The notes: generated by a model not told the origin, from the letters alone. A DNA stretch of 64,000 bases from Eubacterium sp. An11 (GCF_002161065.1 NZ_NFLV01000010.1:1-64000); one strand, 5' to 3'. Positions 13,240 through 21,679 are shown, numbered from the stretch's first letter. Numbers and translations are program-made.

Positions 13240-14634
13240 TTACCTGCCGCCCGGTGCCGCCGAGAGCAACGCAGCCAGGGTATTTGCCAGTTCCGGCGAC
13301 TGCCGGAGCTGTTCCACCAGGGCCTCCAGGTCGAGCGTCGCCGGTGCCGGTTCCTTCGGCTCCTCCGGCGGGCGGACCGCCCGCAGGTTGGGATTGGCAT
13401 AGAAGGCGCTCTCAAACTTCTGGGCGTTGATCTTGCGGTCCTCGTCCAGAATATGGGCATACACGCTGGTAATCATGTCGATCTCCGCATGGCCCGTGTC
13501 GCCCTGGGTGGCCTTCAGGTCGCCATGGTTCAGTTTCAGCTTGTAGGTGGTGCTGGAATGACGGAGGGAATGAAAGACCACCCTGGGCAGTCCTGCCTTC
13601 TCCCGCAGCTTCTCAAACTCCTTCAGGATGATGCGGTCCTCGCAGGGTCGGCCATTGGGCAGCGCCACTACCAGGTCATAATCCTGATACTCGTCACCGA
13701 GAAAGCCCCGCAGCTCATCCTGGGCATTTTTCCATTCCCGCAGGATGTAGGCCAGCGTCTTAGGCAGCCACACCTTGCGGATACTGGAATCCGTCTTGGG
13801 CTTTTTCAGGATGACTCTGGTGCTGGTGTTGGGGAACAGAGGCGTGAACACATGGTAGACGTCCTTCTGCCCCAGCATCTCAATGGCCCGCTTGGAGGCC
13901 CGCGCCAGCTCCTTGTCGATGAAAACATAGGCGTTGTCATCGGCAATATCGTCATCGGAGATGTGGACATTGTTCCAGGTCAGCCCCAGGATCTCACCCA
14001 TCCGCAAGGAGCAGGCAAAGGACAGGTTCATCGCCACATAGAGCTTGCTGTCCGTACACTGATCCAGGGCGGTGCGGATCATATCGGCGGTCCAGATGTC
14101 CCGCTTCTTATACTCCGTCTTGGGCAGTACCACATTGTCAAAGGGGTTCTTGGCGATCAGCTCCCACCGTACTGCCTGCTTGAAAGCGCAGCGCAGGAGC
14201 TTGATAATCTTCTCAATGGTGGCGTTGGTGACTAGGTCTGTCTTTGCGTGATGGGTCCTGGTATTCACCGCCGGGGTTTTTTGCAGGGTCTGGATGTACT
14301 TGTCCACTACCCGCGGGGTGACATCCTGCACCTTCATATCCCCGATGATGGGGTTGATGTAGTTGGCAATCAGCGAGTTTTGGCTGTCGTACATGGACAC
14401 GCCCCACTTCTTTTCCCCATAAAGAGAAACAAAGTCCAAAAGAAATTCTGCGATGGTCTGGTTGCTGGGCGGAAGGAAGGTCCCCGTGAACTGCTGGTTT
14501 TCCACCTCCGCCTTGCGCTTCAATGCGTCCTGGTAAGAGGTGCGGGTCTCCCATTTCTGCCGGGTCTCACCATTTTCATCCGTATAGTTGTAGACGATGG
14601 AATAATTCTTTTTCCGTTTGATAATCGAAGCCAT
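13240..14634 (-). CDS. int: Tyrosine recombinase (integrase) of element B
   Basis: 464 aa. The N-terminus has an AP2-like arm-binding region ('IKRKKNYSIVYNYTDENGET') and a SAM-like core-binding domain (about 60-165). The catalytic domain shows R211 (in 'LRMGE'), H355 and R358 (in 'HSLRH'), 'GDTGH', and the nucleophile Y392 in 'SVYAHI'. This is a complete phage/ICE integrase expected to recombine the CTCCTAAGC core in the tRNA-Arg anticodon loop. It lies 186 bp from the tRNA, with arm-type sites in the gap. The Xis-like gene 20 bp upstream completes the module. Confidence 0.93.
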   Translation of the reverse strand: MASIIKRKKNYSIVYNYTDENGETRQKWETRTSYQDALKRKAEVENQQFTGTFLPPSNQTIAEFLLDFVSLYGEKKWGVSMYDSQNSLIANYINPIIGDMKVQDVTPRVVDKYIQTLQKTPAVNTRTHHAKTDLVTNATIEKIIKLLRCAFKQAVRWELIAKNPFDNVVLPKTEYKKRDIWTADMIRTALDQCTDSKLYVAMNLSFACSLRMGEILGLTWNNVHISDDDIADDNAYVFIDKELARASKRAIEMLGQKDVYHVFTPLFPNTSTRVILKKPKTDSSIRKVWLPKTLAYILREWKNAQDELRGFLGDEYQDYDLVVALPNGRPCEDRIILKEFEKLREKAGLPRVVFHSLRHSSTTYKLKLNHGDLKATQGDTGHAEIDMITSVYAHILDEDRKINAQKFESAFYANPNLRAVRPPEEPKEPAPATLDLEALVEQLRQSPELANTLAALLSAAPGGR

Positions 14635-14654
14635 AACGATACTTCCTTTCTAAG

Positions 14655-14861
14655 TCATAGGTCAAGTGACTCCAGCCACTCATCGAATGACCGCTTGGAA
14701 ATGCGTATGGCGTTGCCAATTCGTACGATCTTAAAGTGTCCTTCCTTCACGAGAAGATAAGCGGATGTGCGGCCAATACCCAGGATTTGAGTAATGTCCT
14801 CCACCGTATAAGTTCTTCGCTCCGGGGACTCCTTCTTCGTACCGTTCCATGCTTGTGACAT
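14655..14861 (-). CDS. xis: Excisionase-like helix-turn-helix protein (left Xis)
   Basis: 68 aa, MerR-like HTH_17 fold: 'RTYTVEDITQILGIGRTSAY' is the HTH and 'IRIGNAIRISKRSFDEWL' the wing and final helix. Proteins of this type bend DNA and direct integrases to excise. It is just upstream of int. It is clearly homologous to the protein at 51,944 near the other att site (the same TYTVEDI, ILGIG and RIGN motifs), so the element has one such gene at each end. Confidence 0.85.
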   Translation of the reverse strand: MSQAWNGTKKESPERRTYTVEDITQILGIGRTSAYLLVKEGHFKIVRIGNAIRISKRSFDEWLESLDL

Positions 14862-15453
14862 GGCAGCCCCCTTTCTTAAACAAGAACGGCGCGTTGAAGG
14901 AAAGTCATAACTTGCCTATCCTCATTCTAACGCGCCATTCCAGGTTTGTCTGCTGCTAATCAAAAAGTTTATGAATTATCCATAAACTCAAAAGCAACAG
15001 GATTACTTAAAAAGAAAGAGGCAGAAAACGGATGGCTGCTGGCCGCAGCTCCACGGGAATCTCACCCCGGCCCATGCTGATGGGTGCGCCGCGCAATGCT
15101 TTGAGGGCGTTCAACGCGGGAGTCTCATTATCCTGTCTGCGCATCCTCGCCCACAGGCTGCCACACCTGTTTTACGGCTCGGTTTTGTCGCTCACCTGTT
15201 TGGTAGGGGTCCCGTCCTGCGGACTTGCAACAGGGTCGTGGCGCACCGGCCGACCGGCTCCACACAGACAGATCGTATCCGTCTGCCTTATGCTGCGCCG
15301 GAGGCCTCCCGCCGGGCTTTCTTTATCAAGGAACAATAAGGCTTTGTCAGCCTGTAAAAGCATACCGTTTCCGATATGCTTTTACGGAACGACAAACAGC
15401 CCATAACGGGAAGCGTGGAAAGGGGTACACGCTCCCCGCATGGGCTTAAAGAG
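14862..15453. other. 592-bp gene-free interval
   Basis: No convincing gene. It holds an inverted repeat near 14,890-14,935 (GGCGCGTT / AACGCGCC), one TGCTAA arm-like site at 14954 and a hairpin at 15354-15385 (GTAAAAGCATA / TATGCTTTTAC). The last could terminate the minus-strand HTH_16/sigma operon. Confidence 0.5.
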
Positions 15454-15696
15454 TTAGCCTACATGAAACGCAAGAGTGCGGGTAATAAGGCGCACTTGCA
15501 GCCTGTTACGCATTTCCTCGTCCACATAGGAATAGGTATTGCCCGCGTCGTCTTTCAGCGTGCGGGTACAAAGTTTCGCTATGTAACCCTCGTAATGCTT
15601 CAAGATCGCGCACATGGCGGTTGTGTCGCCGTTTGCCGCTGCGGAAATGACAGGGAACGGCAACAGATTTTCAGATTTCCTAACGGTATTCATCAT
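15454..15696 (-). CDS. HTH_16-type small conjugative-transposon protein
   Basis: 80 aa. The ATG at 15696 is eight bases after GGAGGG. The pattern 'VISAAANGDTTAMCAILKHYEGYIAKLC', read as helix-turn-helix, then 'DEEMRNRLQVRLI' is that of the Tn916-type small HTH proteins. It overlaps the end of the sigma-like gene by 17 bp, the standard gene pair. It probably helps control expression of element functions. Confidence 0.75.
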   Translation of the reverse strand: MMNTVRKSENLLPFPVISAAANGDTTAMCAILKHYEGYIAKLCTRTLKDDAGNTYSYVDEEMRNRLQVRLITRTLAFHVG

Positions 15697-16117
15697 CTGC
15701 TTTTCCCTCCAAATACTGTTTGATTTTCGCAAGCGCGGATTTCCTGTGCCGGAAAACCGTCGTGCGTACAACATTCAGCAGTTCAGCAATTTCCGCGTCG
15801 CTCATGTCCAAGAAGTAGGACAAAAGGATAATGTCGCGTTTCCTTTCGGGCAAAGCGTTAAGGGCTTCGGCAAGCAGTTCATTTTTGACGAGTACATCAA
15901 AGCCGGACACTTGAAAACGGAAATAATCGCTTTTGTATTCGTCCGTTGTGAAAAGCTGCGCGAGTTCGCTTTCGCTCAAATCCGAAAAAGGTACTTCGCG
16001 TGCTGCGCGTTTCGCAAGAGTGCGGCGGTGGCTTTTCGCTTCGCCAACCAAAGTTTTCTTTGCTAATGCGTCGTACTGATGTTGTATTCTTTCCTTGTCG
16101 GAAGAAGATAGCTCCAT
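15680..16117 (-). CDS. Sigma-70-like regulator of the transposon type
   Basis: 145 aa, from the ATG at 16117 eight bases after GGAGG (a GTG start at 16126 is possible). The C-terminal third is a region-4-like HTH: 'LPERKRDIILLSYFLDMSDAEIAELL', then 'VVRTTVFRHRKSALAKI'. This is the Orf7-like partner of the HTH_16 protein, found in many Tn916- and Tn1549-like elements next to antibiotic resistance modules. The upstream 460 bp separate it from the Cfr-like gene. Confidence 0.8.
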   Translation of the reverse strand: MELSSSDKERIQHQYDALAKKTLVGEAKSHRRTLAKRAAREVPFSDLSESELAQLFTTDEYKSDYFRFQVSGFDVLVKNELLAEALNALPERKRDIILLSYFLDMSDAEIAELLNVVRTTVFRHRKSALAKIKQYLEGKADDEYR

Positions 16118-16590
16118 AGAGTTCACCTCCTTCCCGCGTGGAGTAGAGGACGGGAGTTAAGGGCTTGTCCTCTCTGCCCCTTTCGCTCCGTACCCGTTCG
16201 GGAGATGGCTCTTGAGTGCGTTTTTCAGAAAAAAGTTGAAAAAAGCAAAATGCGCCCGTCCGCAAGACGCGGACGAGCGCAAAGGAAATGTAAGAAGTAT
16301 TTAGATGTATTGACAGTTCATACTCATAGCCGGAATATCCCGCTTGCGGAGCATAGCTTTTTTTGACCGCAAAGCATTAGGCGGGTTACAGTAAATAAAA
16401 ATGGACACGGCGATACCTCCCCGATACCGCCGTATCCTTAAAAAAGGGCGACTTTAATACACTACCCGCAATCCATTCTATAATAGGGAACAGCGGCTTT
16501 TGCGCAATATTAAATAAAAAAGCCGATAACACATAGGTTTTTTGACCTAATGCGTTATCGGCTCTGCGTCTATGCGTCTGGCACTTTTAA
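16118..16590. other. Gene-free interval with terminator of the Cfr-like gene
   Basis: It contains the hairpin AGCCGATAAC...GTTATCGGCT (16521-16563), followed on the minus strand by TTTTTTTATTT, which terminates the methyltransferase transcript. The rest has short inverted repeats and a plus-strand 18-codon frame at about 16,400 that I do not call as a gene. Confidence 0.6.
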
Positions 16591-17574
16591 TCATTTTTTT
16601 TTGAATTTATTATATGTGTTAGCTAACTGTCCACAAGCCGCGTTAATCTCTCTGCCATGAGAAACTCTCATAGTAACTTCAAGTCCTGCTTGCTCTAATT
16701 GATGTTTGAATGCAACTATTTCCCGTTTCTGTGGTGCTTTAATTCTTGAATTGCTTGTTGGGTTGTATTGTAACACGTTAATCATAACTTTTTTGCCCCG
16801 AAACCATTTTGCAAGTTGTCTTACATCTGAGGGCCGGTCATTTATACCCGGTAAAAGCAAATACGCAAAGACAATTTTGCGATTATGCCTTTCAGAATAG
16901 GATAAGGCTTGCTTAACAACATCTTCAATAGCATATATGCGCATGTGAGGAATAATACGATTTCTTGCAGATTGTGTTGCTGCGTGTAAAGATATTGTCA
17001 ACTGAATTTTAAGATGTTCCTCGCGCAATTTTTTTAATTGATCGACCGGACCAACTGTTGATATGGTAATGCCGTCGGTTGGAAAGTTGAGCCCATATCT
17101 ATCTCGGAGAATATGGATTGCTTTTATCAAGTTGTCATAATTGAATAAAGGCTCTCCCATACCCATAAAAACGATACGGTTTACTTTTCGACGCAACAAT
17201 ATAATCTGTTGTACGATTTCTGACGATGTTAGATTACGAACAAAGCCATTTCGCCCGGACTCACAAAAAATACAACCAACAGGACAACCGACTTGTGTGC
17301 TCACGCAAACAGTTCCACCATCTCGCCGCTTGATAAAAACCGTTTCAATGTATTTGTTGTCTTTCAGTTCGTAAACATACTTTTCAGTATCACTGCTTTT
17401 GCAAATATTTTTTACCAACATTGATAGATTTTTTTTGCGTGGTAATTGCTTATATAATTCTTCATATAAGGCTTTTGCTTCATTCTCGCCAATAACTTCC
17501 GACATTTCTTTGTAAGTAAATCCGTATGGATCATTCCGTACTTCCGCAGGCGTATATTTAGGTAAACGTTTCAT
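16591..17574 (-). CDS. Cfr/RlmN-family 23S rRNA A2503 methyltransferase
   Basis: 327 aa radical-SAM enzyme. The CPVGCIFC motif (CxxxCxxC) binds the Fe-S cluster. A second cysteine seven residues before it and the C-terminal 'ACGQL' cysteine match the two methylation cysteines of RlmN and Cfr. 'MGMGEPL', 'STVGP' and 'SLHA' are family motifs. RlmN makes 2-methyladenosine as housekeeping; Cfr makes 8-methyladenosine and gives resistance to phenicols, lincosamides, oxazolidinones, pleuromutilins and streptogramin A. 'STQVGC' is RlmN-like, but the gene is AT-rich, mobile and behind an attenuator, which favours a Cfr-type resistance role. The C2/C8 specificity cannot be read from the sequence. Confidence 0.8.
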   Translation of the reverse strand: MKRLPKYTPAEVRNDPYGFTYKEMSEVIGENEAKALYEELYKQLPRKKNLSMLVKNICKSSDTEKYVYELKDNKYIETVFIKRRDGGTVCVSTQVGCPVGCIFCESGRNGFVRNLTSSEIVQQIILLRRKVNRIVFMGMGEPLFNYDNLIKAIHILRDRYGLNFPTDGITISTVGPVDQLKKLREEHLKIQLTISLHAATQSARNRIIPHMRIYAIEDVVKQALSYSERHNRKIVFAYLLLPGINDRPSDVRQLAKWFRGKKVMINVLQYNPTSNSRIKAPQKREIVAFKHQLEQAGLEVTMRVSHGREINAACGQLANTYNKFKKK

Positions 17575-17590
17575 TTTTATATCCTTTCTT

Positions 17591-17776
17591 CTAAATAATA
17601 AAAGTTTGTTTTTCTGTATTTTTGATTACAATCTCTAATTTTTCTACATCAATGATATGCGTCAATTTGCATTTAGGGCAGAAAAGAGGAAAATCTTTTA
17701 ATACAGTATTATGAAATACTTGAACTCTCGTCTTTCCGTTACAAATCGGACATTTTATCCAATATTTTTTAAGCAT
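17591..17776 (-). CDS. Cysteine-rich KTR-type small zinc protein
   Basis: 61 aa with two zinc-ligand pairs, CPIC (about residue 9) and CPKC (about 33), and the KTR tripeptide (residues 15-17) of the 'cysteine-rich KTR' family. These small proteins are commonly found next to tet(M)/tet(O)-type and other resistance genes on conjugative elements; their function is unknown. It sits between the attenuator and the Cfr-like gene, 16 bp upstream of the latter, so the two share the regulated transcript. Confidence 0.75.
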   Translation of the reverse strand: MLKKYWIKCPICNGKTRVQVFHNTVLKDFPLFCPKCKLTHIIDVEKLEIVIKNTEKQTFII

Positions 17777-18081
17777 TATATTTCACTCGTCCTTTTTACA
17801 CAAAAAAATGCAGGTCAATCCTCAACATGAGCATTGACCTGCATTTATAATGCACAGAGCAGTACAACAAAACTAAGGCATAGCTTGCACTATGTCTATA
17901 CTATATCTATACGTCGTTAGTTTTTTGTATAGCATCCGCAAAATAAGCATGACAAAAAAGCCCATGTTGAAAATGGGAAAATCCTTTTTTTCAATGCTTA
18001 TCTAATACGCATGCTATGCAACATAAACGCCGCCTCCTTTTACATAAATTTTATTTTATCAGAAAATCAGTCTACTGTCAA
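17777..18081 (-). promoter_or_regulatory. Attenuator leader of the KTR-cfr-like operon
   Basis: Promoter TTGACA (18081-18076), 17-bp spacer, TAAAAT (18058-18053). An AAAAGGAGGCGGCG site is followed by an eight-residue leader peptide MLHSMRIR (17998-18024). Alternative stems follow, then a strong terminator (17808-17846: ATGCAGGTCAAT / ATTGACCTGCAT, with T-run) just before the first gene. This is the layout of tet(M)-type transcriptional attenuation, in which ribosome stalling on the leader lets polymerase read through. Confidence 0.8.
17998..18024 (-). CDS. Leader peptide MLHSMRIR
   Basis: Eight codons plus stop, with an excellent ribosome-binding site, between the promoter and the attenuator stems. 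Its translation by drug-stalled or slowed ribosomes is the likely sensor of the operon. The C-terminal SMRIR resembles leader peptides of ribosome-protection resistance genes in general style only. Confidence 0.7.
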   Translation of the reverse strand: MLHSMRIR

Positions 18082-18174
18082 TACACAACAGGAAGTATTT
18101 AACCTAATGATATGAATTGTGTGGACATATCCAAAAAGAAAGGTGAACTGTAAAATGTAACAGGGTGAATGAAA

Positions 18175-18531
18175 ATGGCAAAAAGACCCGTACCATTGTA
18201 CGACTTTAAGGCTTTCGGGGCAGCTATAAAAGCCGCGAGAAATGAATACGGCGAGAGCCGCAAAAAGGTAAGCGACGAGTTATATATTTCCCCGCGCTAC
18301 CTTGCGAATATCGAGAACAAGGGACAACAGCCGAGTTTACAGGTATTCTATGACCTTGTAACCCGGTATCATATTTCGGTAGATCAATTTTTCTTCCCGA
18401 ACAGCAATGCGGAGAAATCCACCGGGCGGCGGCAGCTTGACGCGCTGCTGGACGGTATGAGCGATAAAGGCATACGGATTGTAACCGCAACAGCAAGGGA
18501 GATAACGGAAGTCGAAAAAGCAGAGGATTAA
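18175..18531 (+). CDS. XRE-family helix-turn-helix regulator
   Basis: 118 aa; ATG at 18175 (an ATG six bases upstream is possible). Residues 10-70 are an XRE domain: 'FGAAIKAARNEYGESRKKVS' and 'YISPRYLANIENKGQQPSLQ', with the usual dimer segment. The C-terminal ~45 residues are charged. Such regulators accompany the sigma/HTH_16 pair in Tn916-like elements. The gene is divergent from the attenuator-controlled operon, so both share the 18,081-18,168 intergenic space. A terminator (18554-18587) follows. Confidence 0.85.
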   Translation: MAKRPVPLYDFKAFGAAIKAARNEYGESRKKVSDELYISPRYLANIENKGQQPSLQVFYDLVTRYHISVDQFFFPNSNAEKSTGRRQLDALLDGMSDKGIRIVTATAREITEVEKAED

Positions 18532-18553
18532 CCTCACAATATGAGAAATCGGG

Positions 18554-18587
18554 AGATTGCAGCGCATGGCGGCTGCAATCTTTTTTT
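18554..18587 (+). terminator. Rho-independent terminator
   Basis: AGATTGCAG...CTGCAATCT with seven T, 22 bp after the XRE gene. Confidence 0.8.
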
Positions 18588-18720
18588 GCGTCCAAAATCA
18601 AAGGAACGCGCAACAAATACCGCCTTTCGGTGGGGGTATGGAGTAGATAGCAAGCACAGCAAACGAGTACCCGTTTGCGATTTTTGGCTTTAGGGAACCC
18701 TGCCCCTAAACCCAAAAAAT

Positions 18721-18746
18721 GCTTGTTGGGAACATCCCAAACCCTG
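18721..18746 (+). other. Putative origin of transfer (oriT) of element B
   Basis: A short inverted repeat, TTGGG / CCCAA, lies in the context CTTGTTGGG...CCCAAACCCTG, 26 bp before the mobC start. The same motif with slightly longer arms occurs upstream of the second mobC at 43,712-43,741. That shared position and sequence mark it as the likely nick region. Confidence 0.6.
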
Positions 18747-18771
18747 ATACGAAAAGAGGCGAGATACCACG

Positions 18772-19101
18772 ATGGCAAACAGAAAACGGAATATACAGAT
18801 GAAGTTCTGGGTGACGGAGGAAGAAAAACGGCTCATTGACGAAAAGATGGCTCAGCTCCCGACAAAGAGGTATGGGGCATATCTGCGGAAGATGGCGATT
18901 GACGGATATATCATCCAGGTGGACACCACCGACATCAAGGAAATGACGAAAGCCCTGGGCTCCATTGGCCGGAACATCAATCAGATCGCCAAGCGGGTCA
19001 ACGCCGGAGGCCCCACCTATCAGGCCGATATGGAGGAAATCCGGGAAAGGCTGGATCAGATATGGCAGTTACAAAGACGCATCCTATTAAGTCAACGCTG
19101 A
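18772..19101 (+). CDS. mobC: MobC-family relaxosome accessory protein
   Basis: 109 aa. The N-terminal ribbon-helix-helix-like region ('IQMKFWVTEEEKRLIDEKMAQLPTK', read as strand and helix) is followed by 'GSIGRNINQIAKRVN', the MobC hallmark. MobC binds oriT and helps the relaxase melt and nick it. It overlaps the relaxase gene by 40 bp, so the two are translationally coupled. The oriT-like motif lies directly upstream. Confidence 0.88.
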   Translation: MANRKRNIQMKFWVTEEEKRLIDEKMAQLPTKRYGAYLRKMAIDGYIIQVDTTDIKEMTKALGSIGRNINQIAKRVNAGGPTYQADMEEIRERLDQIWQLQRRILLSQR

Positions 19102-20411
19102 AAGCCGCCATTGACTATATCTGCAATCCCGACAAGACGGACGGGAAACTGCTGGTATCCTCCTTCGGCTGCACCGCCGAGACCGCCGACATCGAATTTG
19201 ACTGGACCCGCCGCCACGCCATCGACAAGGGAACGAACCTGGGCCGGCACCTCATCCAGGCGTTTGAGCCTGGGGAGGTCACACCGGAGGAAGCCCACCG
19301 GATCGGCATGGAGCTGGCGCGGGAGGTCCTGGGCGGCAAGTATGAATTTGTCCTCACCACTCACATTGACAAGGACCACGTCCATAATCACCTGATCTTC
19401 AATGCGGTCAGTTTCCAGGATCACCGGCACTACCACTCCAACAAGAGAAGCTACCATGAGATCCGCCGCACCAGCGACCGTATCTGCAAAGAGCATGGCC
19501 TGTCCGTCATTATCCCCGGTCAAGACAAGGGCAAGAGCTACATTGAGCATCAGGCGGAACAGAGCGGCACCAGCTACAAGGCGAAGCTCCGCTCCGCCAT
19601 CGACCGGCTGCTGCCCGGCTGTATCGATTTGGAGGATCTGCTCCGCCGCCTCCAGCGGGAAGGGTACGAACTGAAACGGGGCAAGTACATATCCGCCAGG
19701 GCTCCGGGTCAAGAGCGGTTCACCCGGTTGAAAACCCTGGGTGCGGACTATGCGGAGGAAGCTCTGACCGCCCGGATCGCCGGCAGGCCAGGTCCTTCCC
19801 GCCAGCCGAAACAGCGCACCGGGAGGCCCAGTCTGCTCATTGACATCCAGAACAATATCAAAGCCCAGCAGAGTGCCGGCTACAAACATTGGGCAACTAT
19901 TGAGAACCTAAAACGGGCAGCGGAAACGCTGAACTTCCTGACGGAGCATGGCATTGGAAGTTTGGAGGAATTGTCCGAGCGGTGCGATGGGGCGGCAGCC
20001 GCCACCGCCAGGATAAAGGCGGATCTCCGAACCGCCGAAAAGGAAATGGAGCGGCTGACCCTCACTATGAAGCACGCTGCCACCTATCGCCAGCTCCGCC
20101 CCCTGTATGACCAATACCGCCAGTCCAGGGACAAGGAGAAATTCCTCCGGGGGCATGAGAGTGAGATCATCCTGTTCGAGGCGGCGGCAAGGGAACTGAA
20201 ACGGTTGAACGCCGTACCCCTGCCCGCCGCCCAGCGACTCCGGGCCGAAATGGATGAACTTACCGCCAGGCGGACCGCCCTGCAATCGGAATATCGAAAA
20301 GCTCAACGGGAGGAACGGGAGTATGACACCCTTCGCCAGAATGTGGAGGCCCTGCTGGAAAAGCCGAGAGAGGCGGAACCGCAGAGGCAGCGGAGCAACG
20401 AACTTGAATAG
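19062..20411 (+). CDS. Relaxase/mobilization nuclease of element B
   Basis: 449 aa. The relaxase domain covers the first ~200 residues. The catalytic tyrosine is probably Y19 in 'AIDYICNP', and the metal-binding histidine triad sits in 'DKDHVHNHLIFN'. The C-terminal half is a long charged coiled coil, as in Tn1549-type relaxases. It cuts one strand at oriT and pilots it into the recipient. It is on the plus strand, opposite to the rest of the transfer genes, as usual in this ICE family. Confidence 0.9.
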   Translation: MAVTKTHPIKSTLKAAIDYICNPDKTDGKLLVSSFGCTAETADIEFDWTRRHAIDKGTNLGRHLIQAFEPGEVTPEEAHRIGMELAREVLGGKYEFVLTTHIDKDHVHNHLIFNAVSFQDHRHYHSNKRSYHEIRRTSDRICKEHGLSVIIPGQDKGKSYIEHQAEQSGTSYKAKLRSAIDRLLPGCIDLEDLLRRLQREGYELKRGKYISARAPGQERFTRLKTLGADYAEEALTARIAGRPGPSRQPKQRTGRPSLLIDIQNNIKAQQSAGYKHWATIENLKRAAETLNFLTEHGIGSLEELSERCDGAAAATARIKADLRTAEKEMERLTLTMKHAATYRQLRPLYDQYRQSRDKEKFLRGHESEIILFEAAARELKRLNAVPLPAAQRLRAEMDELTARRTALQSEYRKAQREEREYDTLRQNVEALLEKPREAEPQRQRSNELE

Positions 20412-20503
20412 GGCTGGTAGTACGCTTTTCTAAATTTAGCAAATGCCCCTGGGCTTGTTTGGATTTTGCCTGTATAATGAAGGTATGAATGGAGGTGGCA
20501 CAA

Positions 20504-20836
20504 ATGACGAGAACCGAGGCCATCAAGGTTTTTTTCAAGAAGGCAGTTTTGCCCGTTGCCATCGCCGGGCTTCTGTACTGCATTTTCAAATCCGCCTGCG
20601 TAAGGGATGGAAAGCTGGATCTTCTCTGGCTCTGGATACTCTGCGGCCTGCCCTTCGGCATCCATCGGATGTGCGTCTGGATTGTGCCGGGCGGCGGCTC
20701 CCTGGGCGGCGGCGCCGCGCTGTTCGTACTAAACTTCGTCATTGGCGGTCTCATCGGGGGCTTTGTCCTGGTTTGGCGGCTGCTGATAGCTGCCTGGTAT
20801 GTGCCCCTTACCATCTACCGCCTGATTGTGGGATGA
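20504..20836 (+). CDS. Small membrane protein downstream of the relaxase
   Basis: 110 aa from the ATG at 20504, after GGAGGTGG. Three or four hydrophobic segments (about 13-30, 40-62, 70-88, 88-105) and a glycine-rich loop 'GGGSLGGGAAL'. I recognise it only as the kind of small membrane protein often placed here in Tn1549-like elements. A transfer or maintenance role is possible; nothing more specific can be supported. Confidence 0.6.
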   Translation: MTRTEAIKVFFKKAVLPVAIAGLLYCIFKSACVRDGKLDLLWLWILCGLPFGIHRMCVWIVPGGGSLGGGAALFVLNFVIGGLIGGFVLVWRLLIAAWYVPLTIYRLIVG

Positions 20837-21004
20837 CTACACTATGGAAATGTGGAAAACGGCCGCTCCGCCGATGGAAAACAGATATTCACGGCCCGAT
20901 GGAAAAGCTGCCAGCTTTCCCACAGCCCGCAAACACCGTTTCCCACAGCTCCGCACCTCTGACCGTTTACGCACATTCCCACAGCGCCTACTACTGCTAC
21001 TGAA

Positions 21005-21041
21005 AATGAGCGCCATCACCGAAATGATGATGGCGCTCATT
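21005..21041. terminator. Bidirectional terminator
   Basis: AATGAGCGCCATCA pairs perfectly with TGATGGCGCTCATT and is followed on the plus strand by CTTTTTCTC. It lies at the convergent ends of the membrane protein and SLOG-like genes. Confidence 0.75.
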
Positions 21042-21522
21042 CTTTTTCTCCGTATCCTTCTTCAGCAAGATTAAGTATATTCTTTTTTTCTTTCTGCGCA
21101 TAGCGCATGGTCTGATAAGCTCCGCCGCCTGTATGATCCACATAGAATACAACGAGGTCGCTTCGCTTCACCATCTGCCGGTTGCGAATTTGAAAAGCAC
21201 CTTTCGGGTGGCTACTGGCCGCGCTACTGCATATTTCGATTTCATCATAATAGGCTTCAAAGTTTTCCATATTGTTGCGCAGCTCCGCCGTGGGATATGG
21301 CAGTATCCAGGCCAAGGAACTGTTGTCATCCCGGACAAGCCGCTGCTGGCGTTTGACAGCGGAGGAAACGATCTGGTCAAAATCTCCGTCCCGTCCGACC
21401 AGGAACTCCACATACTCCTTTTCCAAAAGCAACGCATGAACCAGCGCCTCCACACGATCCTCCGCCTCACGAAACTCCGGGATGATCCGGTGTCCAAAAA
21501 AACTAACAGTAAATATGTTCAC
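21037..21522 (-). CDS. SLOG-superfamily-like protein
   Basis: 161 aa if the GTG at 21522 is used; the frame is open to 21576, so the start is uncertain and no good ribosome-binding site is seen. 'FTVSFFGHR' at the start, 'GRDGDFDQIVSSAV' in the middle and 'HTGGGAYQTMRYA' near the end are the nucleotide-binding signatures of SLOG/DUF1273-like Rossmann proteins. These are thought to sense or process nucleotide derivatives. It is convergent with the plus-strand relaxase region and typical ICE cargo. Confidence 0.65.
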   Translation of the reverse strand: MNIFTVSFFGHRIIPEFREAEDRVEALVHALLLEKEYVEFLVGRDGDFDQIVSSAVKRQQRLVRDDNSSLAWILPYPTAELRNNMENFEAYYDEIEICSSAASSHPKGAFQIRNRQMVKRSDLVVFYVDHTGGGAYQTMRYAQKEKKNILNLAEEGYGEKE

Positions 21523-21679
21523 GGTTCTATCTTCGCCATTTTCAAGCCAGCCTCTCCAACAAAGTAAATAATCCACTTCTCATTATATATAAACATTGAT
21601 TTGAAGTAAATAATCCTCTAATTGGTTTCAATTATAATTTATCTGCTTTGTTGGTAGCATAATATCAGGAGGTGATATT

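Noticed and set aside
16400-16456. 18-residue plus-strand peptide in the gene-free interval
   Set aside because: No clear ribosome-binding site and no regulatory context.
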